Positions 1-7,311 are shown, numbered from the stretch's first letter. The stretch is 25,910 nt of DNA from JAENWH01 sp038248745 (GCA_038248745.1 JBBRXC010000008.1:1-25910); one strand, 5' to 3'. Numbers and translations: made by a program. Notes: generated by a model not told the origin, from the sequence alone.

Positions 1-30
1 AAAAGACATACCTTTATGGTATGTCTTTTT
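1..30. terminator. Terminator-like hairpin in repeat copy 1
   Basis: Perfect 12-bp stem (1-12 with 18-29), 5-nt loop, flanked by A-rich and T-rich ends. It could terminate transcription arriving from the left of the window or, on the other strand, from the right. Confidence 0.6.
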
Positions 31-87
31 GTTATGTCCTGAGAAATTCAACTTTTCATATGAAGATGACCGCCAAGTATCATCCAT
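1..87. repeat. 87-bp direct repeat, copy 1
   Basis: Identical by eye over 87 bases to 441-527. It opens with a perfect 12-bp hairpin (AAAAGACATACC, loop TTTAT, GGTATGTCTTTT) followed by T, which looks like a rho-independent terminator able to work in either direction. The remaining ~57 bases are unstructured apart from a TTCATATGAA palindrome. The copy starts at the window edge, so the true repeat may extend further left. No coding potential is seen. Confidence 0.9.
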
Positions 88-109
88 TCAAACCACCTAA
101 GGGCAGGTG

Positions 110-146
110 CCTGTTTTACCCAGCTTTAGCTGGAGCGTAAAACAGG
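110..146. repeat. Long imperfect hairpin (inverted repeat)
   Basis: CCTGTTTTAC (110-119) pairs perfectly with GTAAAACAGG (137-146). Inside it CCAGC (120-124) pairs with GCTGG (129-133) around a TTTA loop, leaving a 3-nt bulge. There is no T tail, so it does not look like a terminator. It may be the fold of a short non-coding RNA or of a dispersed intergenic repeat. Confidence 0.6.
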
Positions 147-190
147 ACAGCATGGGAGCGAAGCGAGTCGGAGAGAAGCACGAAGTGCTG

Positions 191-222
191 AACGTTGCCT
201 GGGAAAGTAGGACGTCGCCGGT
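191..222 (+). pseudogene. Remnant resembling the 3' end of 5S rRNA
   Basis: The stretch contains TGGGAAAGTAGGACGTCGCC, which closely resembles the conserved 3' end of Firmicute 5S rRNA (GAGAGUAGGAC followed by CGCC). The rest of a 5S gene is missing: nothing upstream resembles the conserved loop with CCGAACACGGAAG. It is therefore at most a fragment. It sits between the copies of the 87-bp repeat, which hints that the segment derives from the end of an rRNA operon. Recognition is by eye from memory of 5S sequences. Confidence 0.5.
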
Positions 223-228
223 TTTAAG

Positions 229-293
229 TGAAAGCAGTTCTGAAAAGGACTGTTTTTTACGTTTCAGAACGTGGCTTGAACTTATGCAACTGC
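229..293. repeat. 65-bp nested direct repeat, copy 1
   Basis: Identical by eye to 328-392, 99 bp downstream. It contains an inverted repeat, GTTCTGAAA (237-245) with TTTCAGAAC (262-270). The 3' end CAACTGC can pair with GCAGTTG at 310-316, just after a short spacer. Any reading frame through it is likely an accident. Confidence 0.85.
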
Positions 294-327
294 ATATAAA
301 CAATTGACTGCAGTTGTAAACCTTACT

Positions 328-392
328 TGAAAGCAGTTCTGAAAAGGACTGTTTTTTACGTTTCAGAACGTGGCTTGAACTTATGCAACTGC
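328..392. repeat. 65-bp nested direct repeat, copy 2
   Basis: Second copy of 229-293, with the same internal inverted repeat. It is followed after a 31-base spacer by GCAGTTGTAAACC (424-436), which also follows copy 1 at 310-322. Each unit is therefore a 65-bp block, a variable spacer and a 13-bp block. Two units only, so this is not a CRISPR array. Confidence 0.85.
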
Positions 393-440
393 GGCTAAAG
401 AATTCAGATTCTAAACACGCAACGCAGTTGTAAACCACAT

Positions 441-470
441 AAAAGACATACCTTTATGGTATGTCTTTTT
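441..470. terminator. Terminator-like hairpin in repeat copy 2
   Basis: Same 12-bp stem and T tail as at 1-30. It lies upstream of the sugar locus and would insulate it from transcription coming from the left. Confidence 0.6.
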
Positions 471-527
471 GTTATGTCCTGAGAAATTCAACTTTTCATA
501 TGAAGATGACCGCCAAGTATCATCCAT
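441..527. repeat. 87-bp direct repeat, copy 2
   Basis: Second copy of the sequence at 1-87, with the same hairpin at 441-470. Sequence after the repeat diverges at once (position 88 versus 528), so the right boundary is sharp. The two copies bracket a 353-bp segment containing further repeats, which suggests a tandem duplication or a mobile non-coding element. Confidence 0.9.
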
Positions 528-595
528 GAGAAAATTTATCTGTAGTATTTTGGTATTAATAATTCAACTCGCGGGAATGTTTTTAGTATTTATAT

Positions 596-612
596 CTGTT
601 AATATTTAACAG
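596..612. promoter_or_regulatory. 17-bp palindrome upstream of the ROK gene
   Basis: CTGTTAA-TAT-TTAACAG is a perfect 7-bp inverted repeat with a 3-bp centre. It lies just upstream of a TATAAT at 638-643, placing it near or above the -35 region of the presumed ROK-gene promoter. It is a candidate operator, and differs from the TGTAAACGATTAC sites found elsewhere in the locus. Confidence 0.4.
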
Positions 613-637
613 TAATAGAATAATGTGATATATTATA

Positions 638-643
638 TATAAT
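638..643 (+). promoter_or_regulatory. Possible -10 box for the ROK gene
   Basis: TATAAT about 105 bp before the start codon. No good -35 box is seen at 16-18 bp spacing, so either an activator is needed or the true promoter is elsewhere. The rest of 528-748 is AT-rich and shows nothing else clear. Confidence 0.35.
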
Positions 644-748
644 GAAAATGATTTGAGTATATTAAAAGAAAATGTATTCAAGCTTCGACGGCGTTAAAAA
701 TGCAAAAGATTTTTTAAAATCAAAAAAAAGAGGAGTGGGAGGTAGCTA

Positions 749-1723
749 ATGTTTATAGGAGCGATCGATATAGGGGGAACTAAAACAATAGTGGCAATAT
801 GTGATGAAAAAAGCAACATCCTAGCAATGGAAAATTTTCCGACAGAAAATGTGGGTTGGGAAGACCATTTTAGTATCACTGGGGAAAAATTTATTCAATG
901 TGCAAAGAAACTTCAAATCAATATAGGAAAAGATTTACTTGGTATTGGCATTAATGTGCCTGGTATGGTTGATGAAAATGGGGTTTTAATTTACGCACCT
1001 CATCAAAACTGGAGAGACGTTCCTGTTAAAGACTTCTTTTCAAACTATTTCAAGACGGCTAAAATAATTGTTGAAAATGATGTGAATTCATGTGCGATAG
1101 GAGAAAGGATTTTTGGTGGTGGAGGCAATGACTTTCTTTGGATTACAATTAGTACTGGTAATGGGGGCGCAATTGTTGCAAACAGTCAGTTAATAAGAGG
1201 GCATAATAGCTGTGCTGGAGAATTTGGGCATTTAAAGGTAGAATTTGATACACCCAGAAAATGCTCGTGTGGCCAATATGGATGCCTTGAGGCACATAGC
1301 TCGGGAACAGCTATTAAAGAACAGTTTGAAGAAGAATTGTTAAGTGATTTAGAGTTAAAGGAACTTGTTATGAACAGGCAAGCAAAAGATGAAAATTTCA
1401 AAATCGATGCTTATGGTTTAAGCCTGCTGGCCCGTGAAGGAAATTCTACAGCAATTGATCTATTTAAAAAAGCAGGGATGTATTTAGGCAGAGCTATTTC
1501 ATTTGGGGTTAATATTTCAAATCCAAAGACCGTATATTTAGGTGGTGGAATTTCAGAATCCCTGGATTTAATTTTACCGTATATTATTGAGGAATTAAAA
1601 AAATGTGCAATAGAAGAAGGCGGAAATGTGTTGATATGCAAGACTGATTTGGGATATAATGCTGCAATCATTGGCGCTGCAGCTTTAATATATTATCAGA
1701 AAGATATTCTTGCAAAACTGTAA
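749..1723 (+). CDS. ROK-family sugar kinase
   Basis: Encodes 324 aa, the usual length for ROK kinases, which phosphorylate glucose, N-acetylmannosamine or related hexoses with ATP in the cytosol. Visible are the N-terminal phosphate-binding motif DIGGTK (residues 7-12), the catalytic Asp in END (D111), the GEFGH segment (157-161), and the zinc-binding cysteines in CSCGQYGCLE (C172, C174, C179). There is no N-terminal helix-turn-helix, so it is an enzyme rather than an NagC/XylR-type repressor. The start is supported by GGGAGGT five bases upstream. It lies 67 bp before the lacI-family gene, which has its own promoter, so it may be transcribed separately. Its position suggests it phosphorylates the sugar handled by this locus. 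The exact substrate cannot be read from the sequence. Confidence 0.9.
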   Translation: MFIGAIDIGGTKTIVAICDEKSNILAMENFPTENVGWEDHFSITGEKFIQCAKKLQINIGKDLLGIGINVPGMVDENGVLIYAPHQNWRDVPVKDFFSNYFKTAKIIVENDVNSCAIGERIFGGGGNDFLWITISTGNGGAIVANSQLIRGHNSCAGEFGHLKVEFDTPRKCSCGQYGCLEAHSSGTAIKEQFEEELLSDLELKELVMNRQAKDENFKIDAYGLSLLAREGNSTAIDLFKKAGMYLGRAISFGVNISNPKTVYLGGGISESLDLILPYIIEELKKCAIEEGGNVLICKTDLGYNAAIIGAAALIYYQKDILAKL

Positions 1724-1738
1724 AACTTTAATTATAAT
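1710..1738 (+). promoter_or_regulatory. Promoter of the lacI-led enzyme operon
   Basis: TTGCAA (1710-1715), a 17-bp spacer and TATAAT (1733-1738) form a near-consensus sigma-A promoter. The -35 box lies inside the end of the ROK gene. The operator at 1744-1757 starts 5 bp after the -10 box, covering the expected transcription start. Confidence 0.75.
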
Positions 1739-1743
1739 GAAAT

Positions 1744-1757
1744 TGTAATCGTTTACA
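1744..1757 (+). promoter_or_regulatory. LacI-type operator (or cre site) before lacI
   Basis: TGTAATCGTTTACA is a near-palindrome with a central CG, typical of LacI/CcpA-family operators. Its reverse complement, TGTAAACGATTACA, also fits the CcpA cre consensus. The same site occurs in opposite orientation at 7312-7325, 13 of 14 bases matching. Its place over the transcription start predicts repression, probably autoregulation by the adjacent LacI-family protein. Confidence 0.75.
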
Positions 1758-1790
1758 TTTCCTATAGCACATATGGAAGGAGGTTTGATC

Positions 1791-2798
1791 TTGAATATCA
1801 AAGATATTGCCAGTATTACAGGGCTTTCTGTTGCTACTGTATCCAGAGTTATTAATAATCATTCGAGTGTAACCAAGGAAACCAGAGAAAAAGTTGAGAA
1901 GGTAATAATAGAAACAGGCTATACGCCAAATTTCCTTGGAAGAAATTTACGCGTATCTAAAACACAAAAGATACTTGTTATTATACCAACAATAAGTAAT
2001 TTATTTTATTCTGAAATACTTGAAGCCATTCAAGACGCCTCCACCAACTCGGGATTTAATATATTGATTGGGATTACGAATAATGAACCTGAACTCGAAA
2101 AAAAGTATCTGGAACTGCTAACCACAAAACAAGTGGATGGGGCAATTTTATTTCTTTCTCAATTTGACAAAGATTTAATGACCGAATGGTCAAAAAAATT
2201 CCCTATTGTTCAGTGCTGTGAATACACTAGAGGGGCAGATGTGACGAATGTAAGCATTGACAATAAGCAAGGGGCCTATGATGCTGTTTCCTATTTAATC
2301 AGCAAAGGTCATACGAAAATTGGGGCCATAAGAGGCCAGTTGTATTTCGCTTCAGAAGCGGATAGAACAGATGGTTACATGCAGGCATTATCGGAACACG
2401 GGATAGAACGTGACTTGAAATATTCCTATGTAACGGAGTATACCACGGAAGGTGGCAAGAAAGGTGCAAATGCGCTTATGAGGTTAGAAGATCCGCCAAC
2501 AGCGATATTTGCATACGGGGATACGATTGCTATTGGCGCAATAAAAACCTTGAAAGATATGAAAAAAATTGTCATGAATAGAAAAGATGGCAAGAGAAAT
2601 GTAGCAGTAATAGGATTTGATGACATTCCACTATGTGATTTATTCACGCCTACAATCTCAACTGTGGAACAGCCAAAATATCAACTTGGAATAACCGCTT
2701 TTAATTTGTTGATGGAAAAAATGAATCATCCAGATATGGAAAATAAATCAGTAGTCTTATCGCACAAATTAATCATAAGACAATCAAGTGAATTTTAG
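1791..2798 (+). CDS. LacI-family transcriptional regulator
   Basis: From the TTG start it is 335 aa, normal for LacI/GalR repressors. The N-terminal helix-turn-helix is classic: NIKDIASITGLSVATVSRVI (residues 2-21). The rest is a periplasmic-binding-protein-like effector domain with the family features VSIDNKQGAYDAV and VIGFDDIPLCDLFTPTISTV. An ATG at 1773 is in frame, but AAGGAGGT lies inside that longer version, ideally spaced six bases before TTG 1791, and LacI proteins normally begin right before the HTH, so TTG is preferred. It probably senses the imported sugar or a phosphorylated product and controls the two operators at 1744-1757 and 7312-7325. It is the first gene of the enzyme operon, and the next gene's RBS overlaps its stop codon. 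Confidence 0.93.
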   Translation: MNIKDIASITGLSVATVSRVINNHSSVTKETREKVEKVIIETGYTPNFLGRNLRVSKTQKILVIIPTISNLFYSEILEAIQDASTNSGFNILIGITNNEPELEKKYLELLTTKQVDGAILFLSQFDKDLMTEWSKKFPIVQCCEYTRGADVTNVSIDNKQGAYDAVSYLISKGHTKIGAIRGQLYFASEADRTDGYMQALSEHGIERDLKYSYVTEYTTEGGKKGANALMRLEDPPTAIFAYGDTIAIGAIKTLKDMKKIVMNRKDGKRNVAVIGFDDIPLCDLFTPTISTVEQPKYQLGITAFNLLMEKMNHPDMENKSVVLSHKLIIRQSSEF

Positions 2799-2808
2799 GA
2801 GGGTTAAG

Positions 2809-3942
2809 ATGAAAAAGTACAGAATAGGTCTAATAGGAAGTGGCTTTATTGGGAGTGTACACGTTGAAGCTGTAAGACGTTTGGGACTAGGTGATTTTGT
2901 GGCGCTTACCGAAAAATTGGATGCGAAAGGAAAGGCGGAAGCCCTTTATATCCCTAATTATTTTGATGATTATAAAAAGATGATCGATACAATGGAGTTG
3001 GATATGGTTCATATTTGTACGCCGAATAATACACATCATGAAATGAGCACTTATGCTTTAAAAAAGGGTGTAAATGTTATTTGTGAAAAGCCAATGTGCA
3101 GGACCATTGAAGAAGGCGAAGATATGGTTAAAGTGGCAAAGGAAACAGGACTTGTAAATGCAATCAATTTCCATAATAGATTTTATCCAATGACTTATGA
3201 GATGAAAGAAAAAATTAAAATAGGACAGGTCGGCGATATTTGGTCGGTGCATGGGGTTTATCTGCAAGACTGGTTATTCCATGATACGGATTACAACTGG
3301 AGAATTGATCCGGCCTTTTCGGGTTCAACTAGAGCGGTGGCAGATATAGGATCTCACTGGATCGATCTTGCGGAAACGGTTACAGGGTTAAAAGTTGTTG
3401 AAGTTTTTGCTGATTTTGCGACCTTCCATAAAACCAGAAAAAAATCTCTTGATAATATTGCTTTCAGCAAAGAAAAATCAGATGTTTACGAGGAAATAAA
3501 GATTGAATCTGAGGACCATGCACATATATTGCTTAGATTTGAGAATGGTGCAGTGGGGAATGCAGTAATAAGTCAGGTGGTTGCCGGTAGAAAAAACAGA
3601 ATAACCCTTAATGTGGATGGATCAGAAGAAGCTTTGTTTTGGACGACTGATGACTTGAATAATTTATGGATTGGGCATAGAGATTCTTCGAATGAAATCC
3701 TAACCAAGGATCCTAGCCTTGTCAGTGCTGCTACAGCTAAACAAATAACTTATCCTGGAGGCCATGCAGAAGGATTTCCGGATGCATTCAAGAATAATTT
3801 TAGGGCAATTTATAAATCAATAGAAGACAAAAGCTCGCCAATCGAGTACGCAACTTTTGCTGACGGACTCAGAGAAATGAAAATATGCGATAAGATATTT
3901 GAAAGTTATCATTCAAACAAATGGGTTAAAGTTGATATATAG
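2809..3942 (+). CDS. Gfo/Idh/MocA-family NAD(P)-dependent oxidoreductase
   Basis: 377 aa, usual for this family of cytosolic sugar and cyclitol dehydrogenases. The N-terminal Rossmann fold shows GLIGSGFIGSVHVEAV (residues 6-21), then the family EKP motif (CEKPMC, about 92-97), then the C-terminal alpha/beta domain with the conserved DIGSHWIDLAE segment that supplies the catalytic His/Asp region. The start at 2809 is chosen over 2788 because GGAGGG (2798-2803) sits just before it and MKKYRIGLIG is the normal N-terminus. It likely oxidises a hydroxyl of the imported sugar, inositol or sugar acid, or its phosphate. Such enzymes often work with a TIM-barrel isomerase like the one at 11089-12081. 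Substrate unknown. Confidence 0.9.
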   Translation: MKKYRIGLIGSGFIGSVHVEAVRRLGLGDFVALTEKLDAKGKAEALYIPNYFDDYKKMIDTMELDMVHICTPNNTHHEMSTYALKKGVNVICEKPMCRTIEEGEDMVKVAKETGLVNAINFHNRFYPMTYEMKEKIKIGQVGDIWSVHGVYLQDWLFHDTDYNWRIDPAFSGSTRAVADIGSHWIDLAETVTGLKVVEVFADFATFHKTRKKSLDNIAFSKEKSDVYEEIKIESEDHAHILLRFENGAVGNAVISQVVAGRKNRITLNVDGSEEALFWTTDDLNNLWIGHRDSSNEILTKDPSLVSAATAKQITYPGGHAEGFPDAFKNNFRAIYKSIEDKSSPIEYATFADGLREMKICDKIFESYHSNKWVKVDI

Positions 3943-3964
3943 AGACGAACAGAAAAGAAGTGAG

Positions 3965-5335
3965 ATGATGATAAAAAATTCAATAATAAATTATACAAAA
4001 GAACTGGCAGTAAATTTAGTTGAAACAGATTTTAATGTTTTAACACAAATTATAGAAAGATTAATTTCCACAAAATTGTCAGATAAAACTGTTTTTACTG
4101 CAGGCAATGGTGGTAGTGCAGCGACAGCCTCCCATATGGCAAATGACTTTATAAAAGGTTGTAGAGTCCATAATAGAGAGGGATTTAAAATAATTTGTCT
4201 TGCCGATTCAAGTGCTGTCGTTACCTGTTTGGCCAACGACTTTTCTTATGAAGAAATATTTTCTATCCCCTTAAAAACCTTGGGAGAAACAGGAGACACG
4301 CTTGTTGTTTTTAGCGGCAGCGGGAATTCTCCCAATATAATAAAAGCCGTAAGGCAGGCAAAAGAGATGGGCATTTTTACCATTGGATTTTCAGGGAGAG
4401 ATGGTGGCGCATTGAACGGTATCTGTGATCTTTTACTGATAGCACCAACAAATTCGATGGAACAAATTGAGGACATGCATATGATTTATGAACATGCTAT
4501 GTCATGTGCGATTCAGGAGGAACTGGCTGATCGTTGGGGGATTGAGATCGTTAAATTCCCTCAAAAGGGGATAGAAATAAAATCTGCATTATTTGATTTT
4601 GATGGAACGGTAAGTCTCATTAGAGAAGGCTGGCAAGAGGTGATGATTCCTTACTTTATTGAAGTGTTGTCGGCTACCCCTGGCGCAGAAGATTCTATGA
4701 AAATTAAAAATTGCGTCCGTGAATTTGTTGATAAGTTGACGGGGAAACAGACAATATTTCAGTGCATGAGACTTGATGAAGAGGTTAAAAAACGAGGTGG
4801 AGAAGCAGTAAATCCGTTAATTTATAAGCAAGAATATTTAAAAAGACTTATGGAAAGAATTCGATATAGGCTTGAAAAACTTAAGTCGGGCGCTAATCCT
4901 GAAGAGTTTATCGTAAAAGGCAGCGCTGATTTGCTAAAAAAACTCAAGGAAGCGGGGATTTCCATATATCTTGCCAGTGGAACGGATGAAGCAGATGTCT
5001 TAGAAGAAGTGAAACTCCTTGGACTTAACGAATATTTTGATGGCGGAATCTATGGCGCGATAGACGGGGTGATGGATTGCTCGAAAGAACTGGTTATTAA
5101 AAAAATTATAAAGGAAAATACAATAAAACCTGAACAACTTGTTTCATTTGGAGATGGGTATGTTGAAATTGAACTTGTTAAAAATATCGGTGGATATACC
5201 TTCGGTGTTGCCACAGATGAAGTTCGTAAGAAAGGTATTCATGAGTGGAAAAGAAACAGATTGCTAGCTGCCGGAGCAGATGCAATCATCCCAGACTTCG
5301 AAGAAAGCCAAAAAATTATTGATTTTATAAAATAA
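3965..5335 (+). CDS. Fused SIS-domain (GmhA-like) isomerase and HAD-family phosphatase
   Basis: 456 aa with two domains. Residues ~1-190 are a SIS sugar-phosphate isomerase domain close to phosphoheptose isomerase GmhA: GNGGSAATASHMANDF, CLANDFSYEEIFS, and a SGSGNSPNIIKA phosphate loop. By-eye alignment with E. coli GmhA suggests Glu65 is Asp here, Gln172 is Glu, and the His180 position is kept. Residues ~200-456 are a HAD hydrolase with a helical cap: motif I LFDFDGT, motif II LASGTDE, a Lys near CSKELVIKK, and motif IV SFGDGYVEIE. The start at 3965 (ATG ATG) follows a weak RBS and clears the upstream stop; the in-frame ATG at 3899 would overlap the dehydrogenase by 44 bp. The fusion implies that one protein isomerises a sugar phosphate and dephosphorylates it or a related product. 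The specific substrate is unknown. Confidence 0.85.
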   Translation: MMIKNSIINYTKELAVNLVETDFNVLTQIIERLISTKLSDKTVFTAGNGGSAATASHMANDFIKGCRVHNREGFKIICLADSSAVVTCLANDFSYEEIFSIPLKTLGETGDTLVVFSGSGNSPNIIKAVRQAKEMGIFTIGFSGRDGGALNGICDLLLIAPTNSMEQIEDMHMIYEHAMSCAIQEELADRWGIEIVKFPQKGIEIKSALFDFDGTVSLIREGWQEVMIPYFIEVLSATPGAEDSMKIKNCVREFVDKLTGKQTIFQCMRLDEEVKKRGGEAVNPLIYKQEYLKRLMERIRYRLEKLKSGANPEEFIVKGSADLLKKLKEAGISIYLASGTDEADVLEEVKLLGLNEYFDGGIYGAIDGVMDCSKELVIKKIIKENTIKPEQLVSFGDGYVEIELVKNIGGYTFGVATDEVRKKGIHEWKRNRLLAAGADAIIPDFEESQKIIDFIK

Positions 5336-5345
5336 GGAGCTGAAA

Positions 5346-6329
5346 ATGCCATACAAAGAATTTGACAGAAGCAGACTGAATTTATTGCCGCTTATGGAAA
5401 GAGTTCATGACATTGACATTTCCGTCATTAAAAATTTTAATGACGACGTTGAAATGATAGAAAATGAAAAATTCGATCTGCTGGCAGAGGCTATAGTCAG
5501 AGCAAAAGAAAAAAATGCGACTACTTTAATGATGTATGGTGCCCACGTCATTCGCACAGGGAATGGGTTATTTATGATAGAAATGATGAAAAAAGGACTA
5601 ATTACTCATTTTGCAACAAATGGTGCAGGGGCCATACATGATTTTGAACTGGCAATGATCGGAGCAACCTGTGAAAGTGTAGCAAAATATATTTCTGAAG
5701 GACAATTTGGATTGTGGGAAGAAACTGGTATATTTAATGACGCTGTCAATCAGGGGTATAAGTTGGGTTTAGGCTTTGGAGAAGCAATTGGTAAATATAT
5801 ATGGGAACATGATTTCCCGTATAAAGAAAAAAGTGTTTTGGCAATGGGTTATAAACTTGGCGTCCCATGTACCGTGCATATTGGCATCGGCAATGATATT
5901 ACCAATGAACTGCCAAATTGTGACGGTGCAGCCATTGGGGCATCTTCTTATACAGATTTTCTAATATACACTGAAAGTATGATGAATTTAGAAAATGGGG
6001 TTTTTTTGAATTTTGGATCTGCGGTTGCAGGACCGGAGGTGTATCTAAAAGCACTTGCCATGGCCCGAAATGTTGCCAATCAGGAAAACAAAAAAATAAC
6101 TAATTTTACAACAGCAGTCTTTGATTTGATTCCGATTGAAAGCGAAGATTTTACTGAAACACCTCCTAAAACAGATCCTAGATATTATTTCCGACCGTGG
6201 AAAACCATTTTGTCCAGGACGGTTGCAGATGGCGGAAAAAGTTATTACATTTCTGGAGATCATAAAATCACAGTACCTAATATAGTAAAGAGGGCAATAG
6301 AGTTATATGAAAAAAATGAAGATATCTGA
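5346..6329 (+). CDS. Deoxyhypusine-synthase-like protein of unknown role
   Basis: 327 aa, cytosolic, with no signal peptide or membrane segment. I do not recognise a characterised family with certainty. The pattern YGAHVIRTGNGLFMIEMM (64-81), then THFATNGAGAIHDFELAMIG (87-106), and later ENGVFLNFGSAVAGPEVYL (216-234), resembles the Rossmann-like NAD-binding layout of deoxyhypusine/homospermidine synthases, where a glycine-rich TTAGG-type loop is followed by an acidic pair and a late GGG segment. The catalytic Lys segment of true deoxyhypusine synthase is not apparent, and bacteria lack eIF5A. The gene has a strong RBS (AAGGAG, six bases before ATG) overlapping the previous stop, and it overlaps the downstream kinase by 23 bp, so it is firmly part of this sugar operon. 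It may act on a nucleotide- or NAD-linked step of the sugar pathway. Confidence 0.6.
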   Translation: MPYKEFDRSRLNLLPLMERVHDIDISVIKNFNDDVEMIENEKFDLLAEAIVRAKEKNATTLMMYGAHVIRTGNGLFMIEMMKKGLITHFATNGAGAIHDFELAMIGATCESVAKYISEGQFGLWEETGIFNDAVNQGYKLGLGFGEAIGKYIWEHDFPYKEKSVLAMGYKLGVPCTVHIGIGNDITNELPNCDGAAIGASSYTDFLIYTESMMNLENGVFLNFGSAVAGPEVYLKALAMARNVANQENKKITNFTTAVFDLIPIESEDFTETPPKTDPRYYFRPWKTILSRTVADGGKSYYISGDHKITVPNIVKRAIELYEKNEDI

Positions 6330-7305
6330 TTTTGACTTAAGTAACATAACTGGCAGATTAAAAAATGCTGGAGAAATAACCATAACCGTAGTTGGGGATT
6401 ACAGCCTGGATAAGTATGTGACCAGTGACCCTAAAAATGATGAACTTTCAGTTGAAACGGGTCTGGTTGCTTATCAGATACATGATATTGCAAAATACGC
6501 AGGGATTGGAGGAACGGTAACGAACAATCTTAGAAGCGTAGGGGCAAATGTCATCTGTATTGGATTAACCGGAGATGATGGAGAAGGTTTTGAGCTGATT
6601 AGAGAACTAAAAAAAACCGGTGCAGATACAGAAAAAATGATTGTTTCTGATGAAGTTCAAACGAATACTTATCTAAAGCCAATGCGAGGAACAAACCGGC
6701 AGGATTCTATTGAAATCAATAGGCTTGATTTTAGAAATTTTGAATCCACATCAAATAACGTTGAAAATGAAATAATTAAGAATATAAGAAAAGCGGTTCC
6801 ACTTTCTCAAGGTGTTATTATAACAGACCAGTTTATTGATAGAAATCGTGGCGTGATTACAGATAAAGTACGAGCAGAAATCAGCCGAATTGCGTTGGAA
6901 TATCCTGAGGTTTTCTTTTGCGCGGATTCTAGAGGATTTATTGATGAATTTGAAAATGTAATGCAGAAATGTAATGAATCTGAGGCAAAAAAAACAATAA
7001 AGAAAACAGATAATAAGAAAGTTATGAAAGCTAGATTTGTCACTTTAGGAGAAAAAGGGATAAAAATTTATTCGGAAAAGGAAACTGTTCTCATTCCAAG
7101 TTTTAAGGCAAACCCCCCTCTGGATTTTTGTGGCGCCGGGGATGCGACCAACGCTGGAATCATGATTGGTCTTACTTTAGGGCTTAAAATAGAGGAAGCC
7201 GCTTTACTTGGCGCATGTATGGCATCTATAACCATAGAGCAGATTGGTGTGACGGGAATTGCCGGTACGAATCAAATTATTGATAGAATTACAGCAAAGG
7301 AATAA
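6307..7305 (+). CDS. PfkB-family sugar kinase, HldE/RfaE kinase-domain-like
   Basis: 332 aa. The N-terminus, ITVVGDYSLDKY (26-37), and the following GIGGTVTNNLRSVGANVICIGLTGDD resemble the first domain of HldE/RfaE (D-glycero-D-manno-heptose-7-phosphate kinase: GDVMLDRY, then GGAANVA, then GLTG). The catalytic anion-hole motif is GAGD (276-279) in DFCGAGDATNAG, and NESEA (223-227) matches the NxxE metal motif. The nucleotidyltransferase domain that bifunctional HldE carries at its C-terminus is absent. It likely phosphorylates a sugar or sugar phosphate at C1 or a nearby position. The start overlaps the previous gene by 23 bp; an in-frame ATG at 6316 is an alternative. It is the last gene of the enzyme operon. 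Its stop codon overlaps the -10 box of the transporter promoter. Confidence 0.85.
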   Translation: MKKMKISDFDLSNITGRLKNAGEITITVVGDYSLDKYVTSDPKNDELSVETGLVAYQIHDIAKYAGIGGTVTNNLRSVGANVICIGLTGDDGEGFELIRELKKTGADTEKMIVSDEVQTNTYLKPMRGTNRQDSIEINRLDFRNFESTSNNVENEIIKNIRKAVPLSQGVIITDQFIDRNRGVITDKVRAEISRIALEYPEVFFCADSRGFIDEFENVMQKCNESEAKKTIKKTDNKKVMKARFVTLGEKGIKIYSEKETVLIPSFKANPPLDFCGAGDATNAGIMIGLTLGLKIEEAALLGACMASITIEQIGVTGIAGTNQIIDRITAKE

Positions 7306-7308
7306 AAT
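7280..7308 (+). promoter_or_regulatory. Promoter of the ABC transporter operon
   Basis: TTGATA (7280-7285), a 17-bp spacer and TAAAAT (7303-7308), overlapping the end of the PfkB gene. The operator at 7312-7325 follows after 3 bp, copying the arrangement upstream of lacI. This matching geometry is the main reason to believe it. Confidence 0.65.
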
Positions 7309-7311
7309 TCA

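Noticed and set aside
229..392. CRISPR-like repeat
   Set aside because: Only two 65-bp units with a 34-bp gap, internal structure unlike CRISPR repeats, and no cas genes.
97..438. Open frames on both strands through the repeat region (107-307 on +, 97-438 on -)
   Set aside because: They are made of the repeated non-coding blocks and hairpins, have no RBS, and encode repeat-derived peptides.
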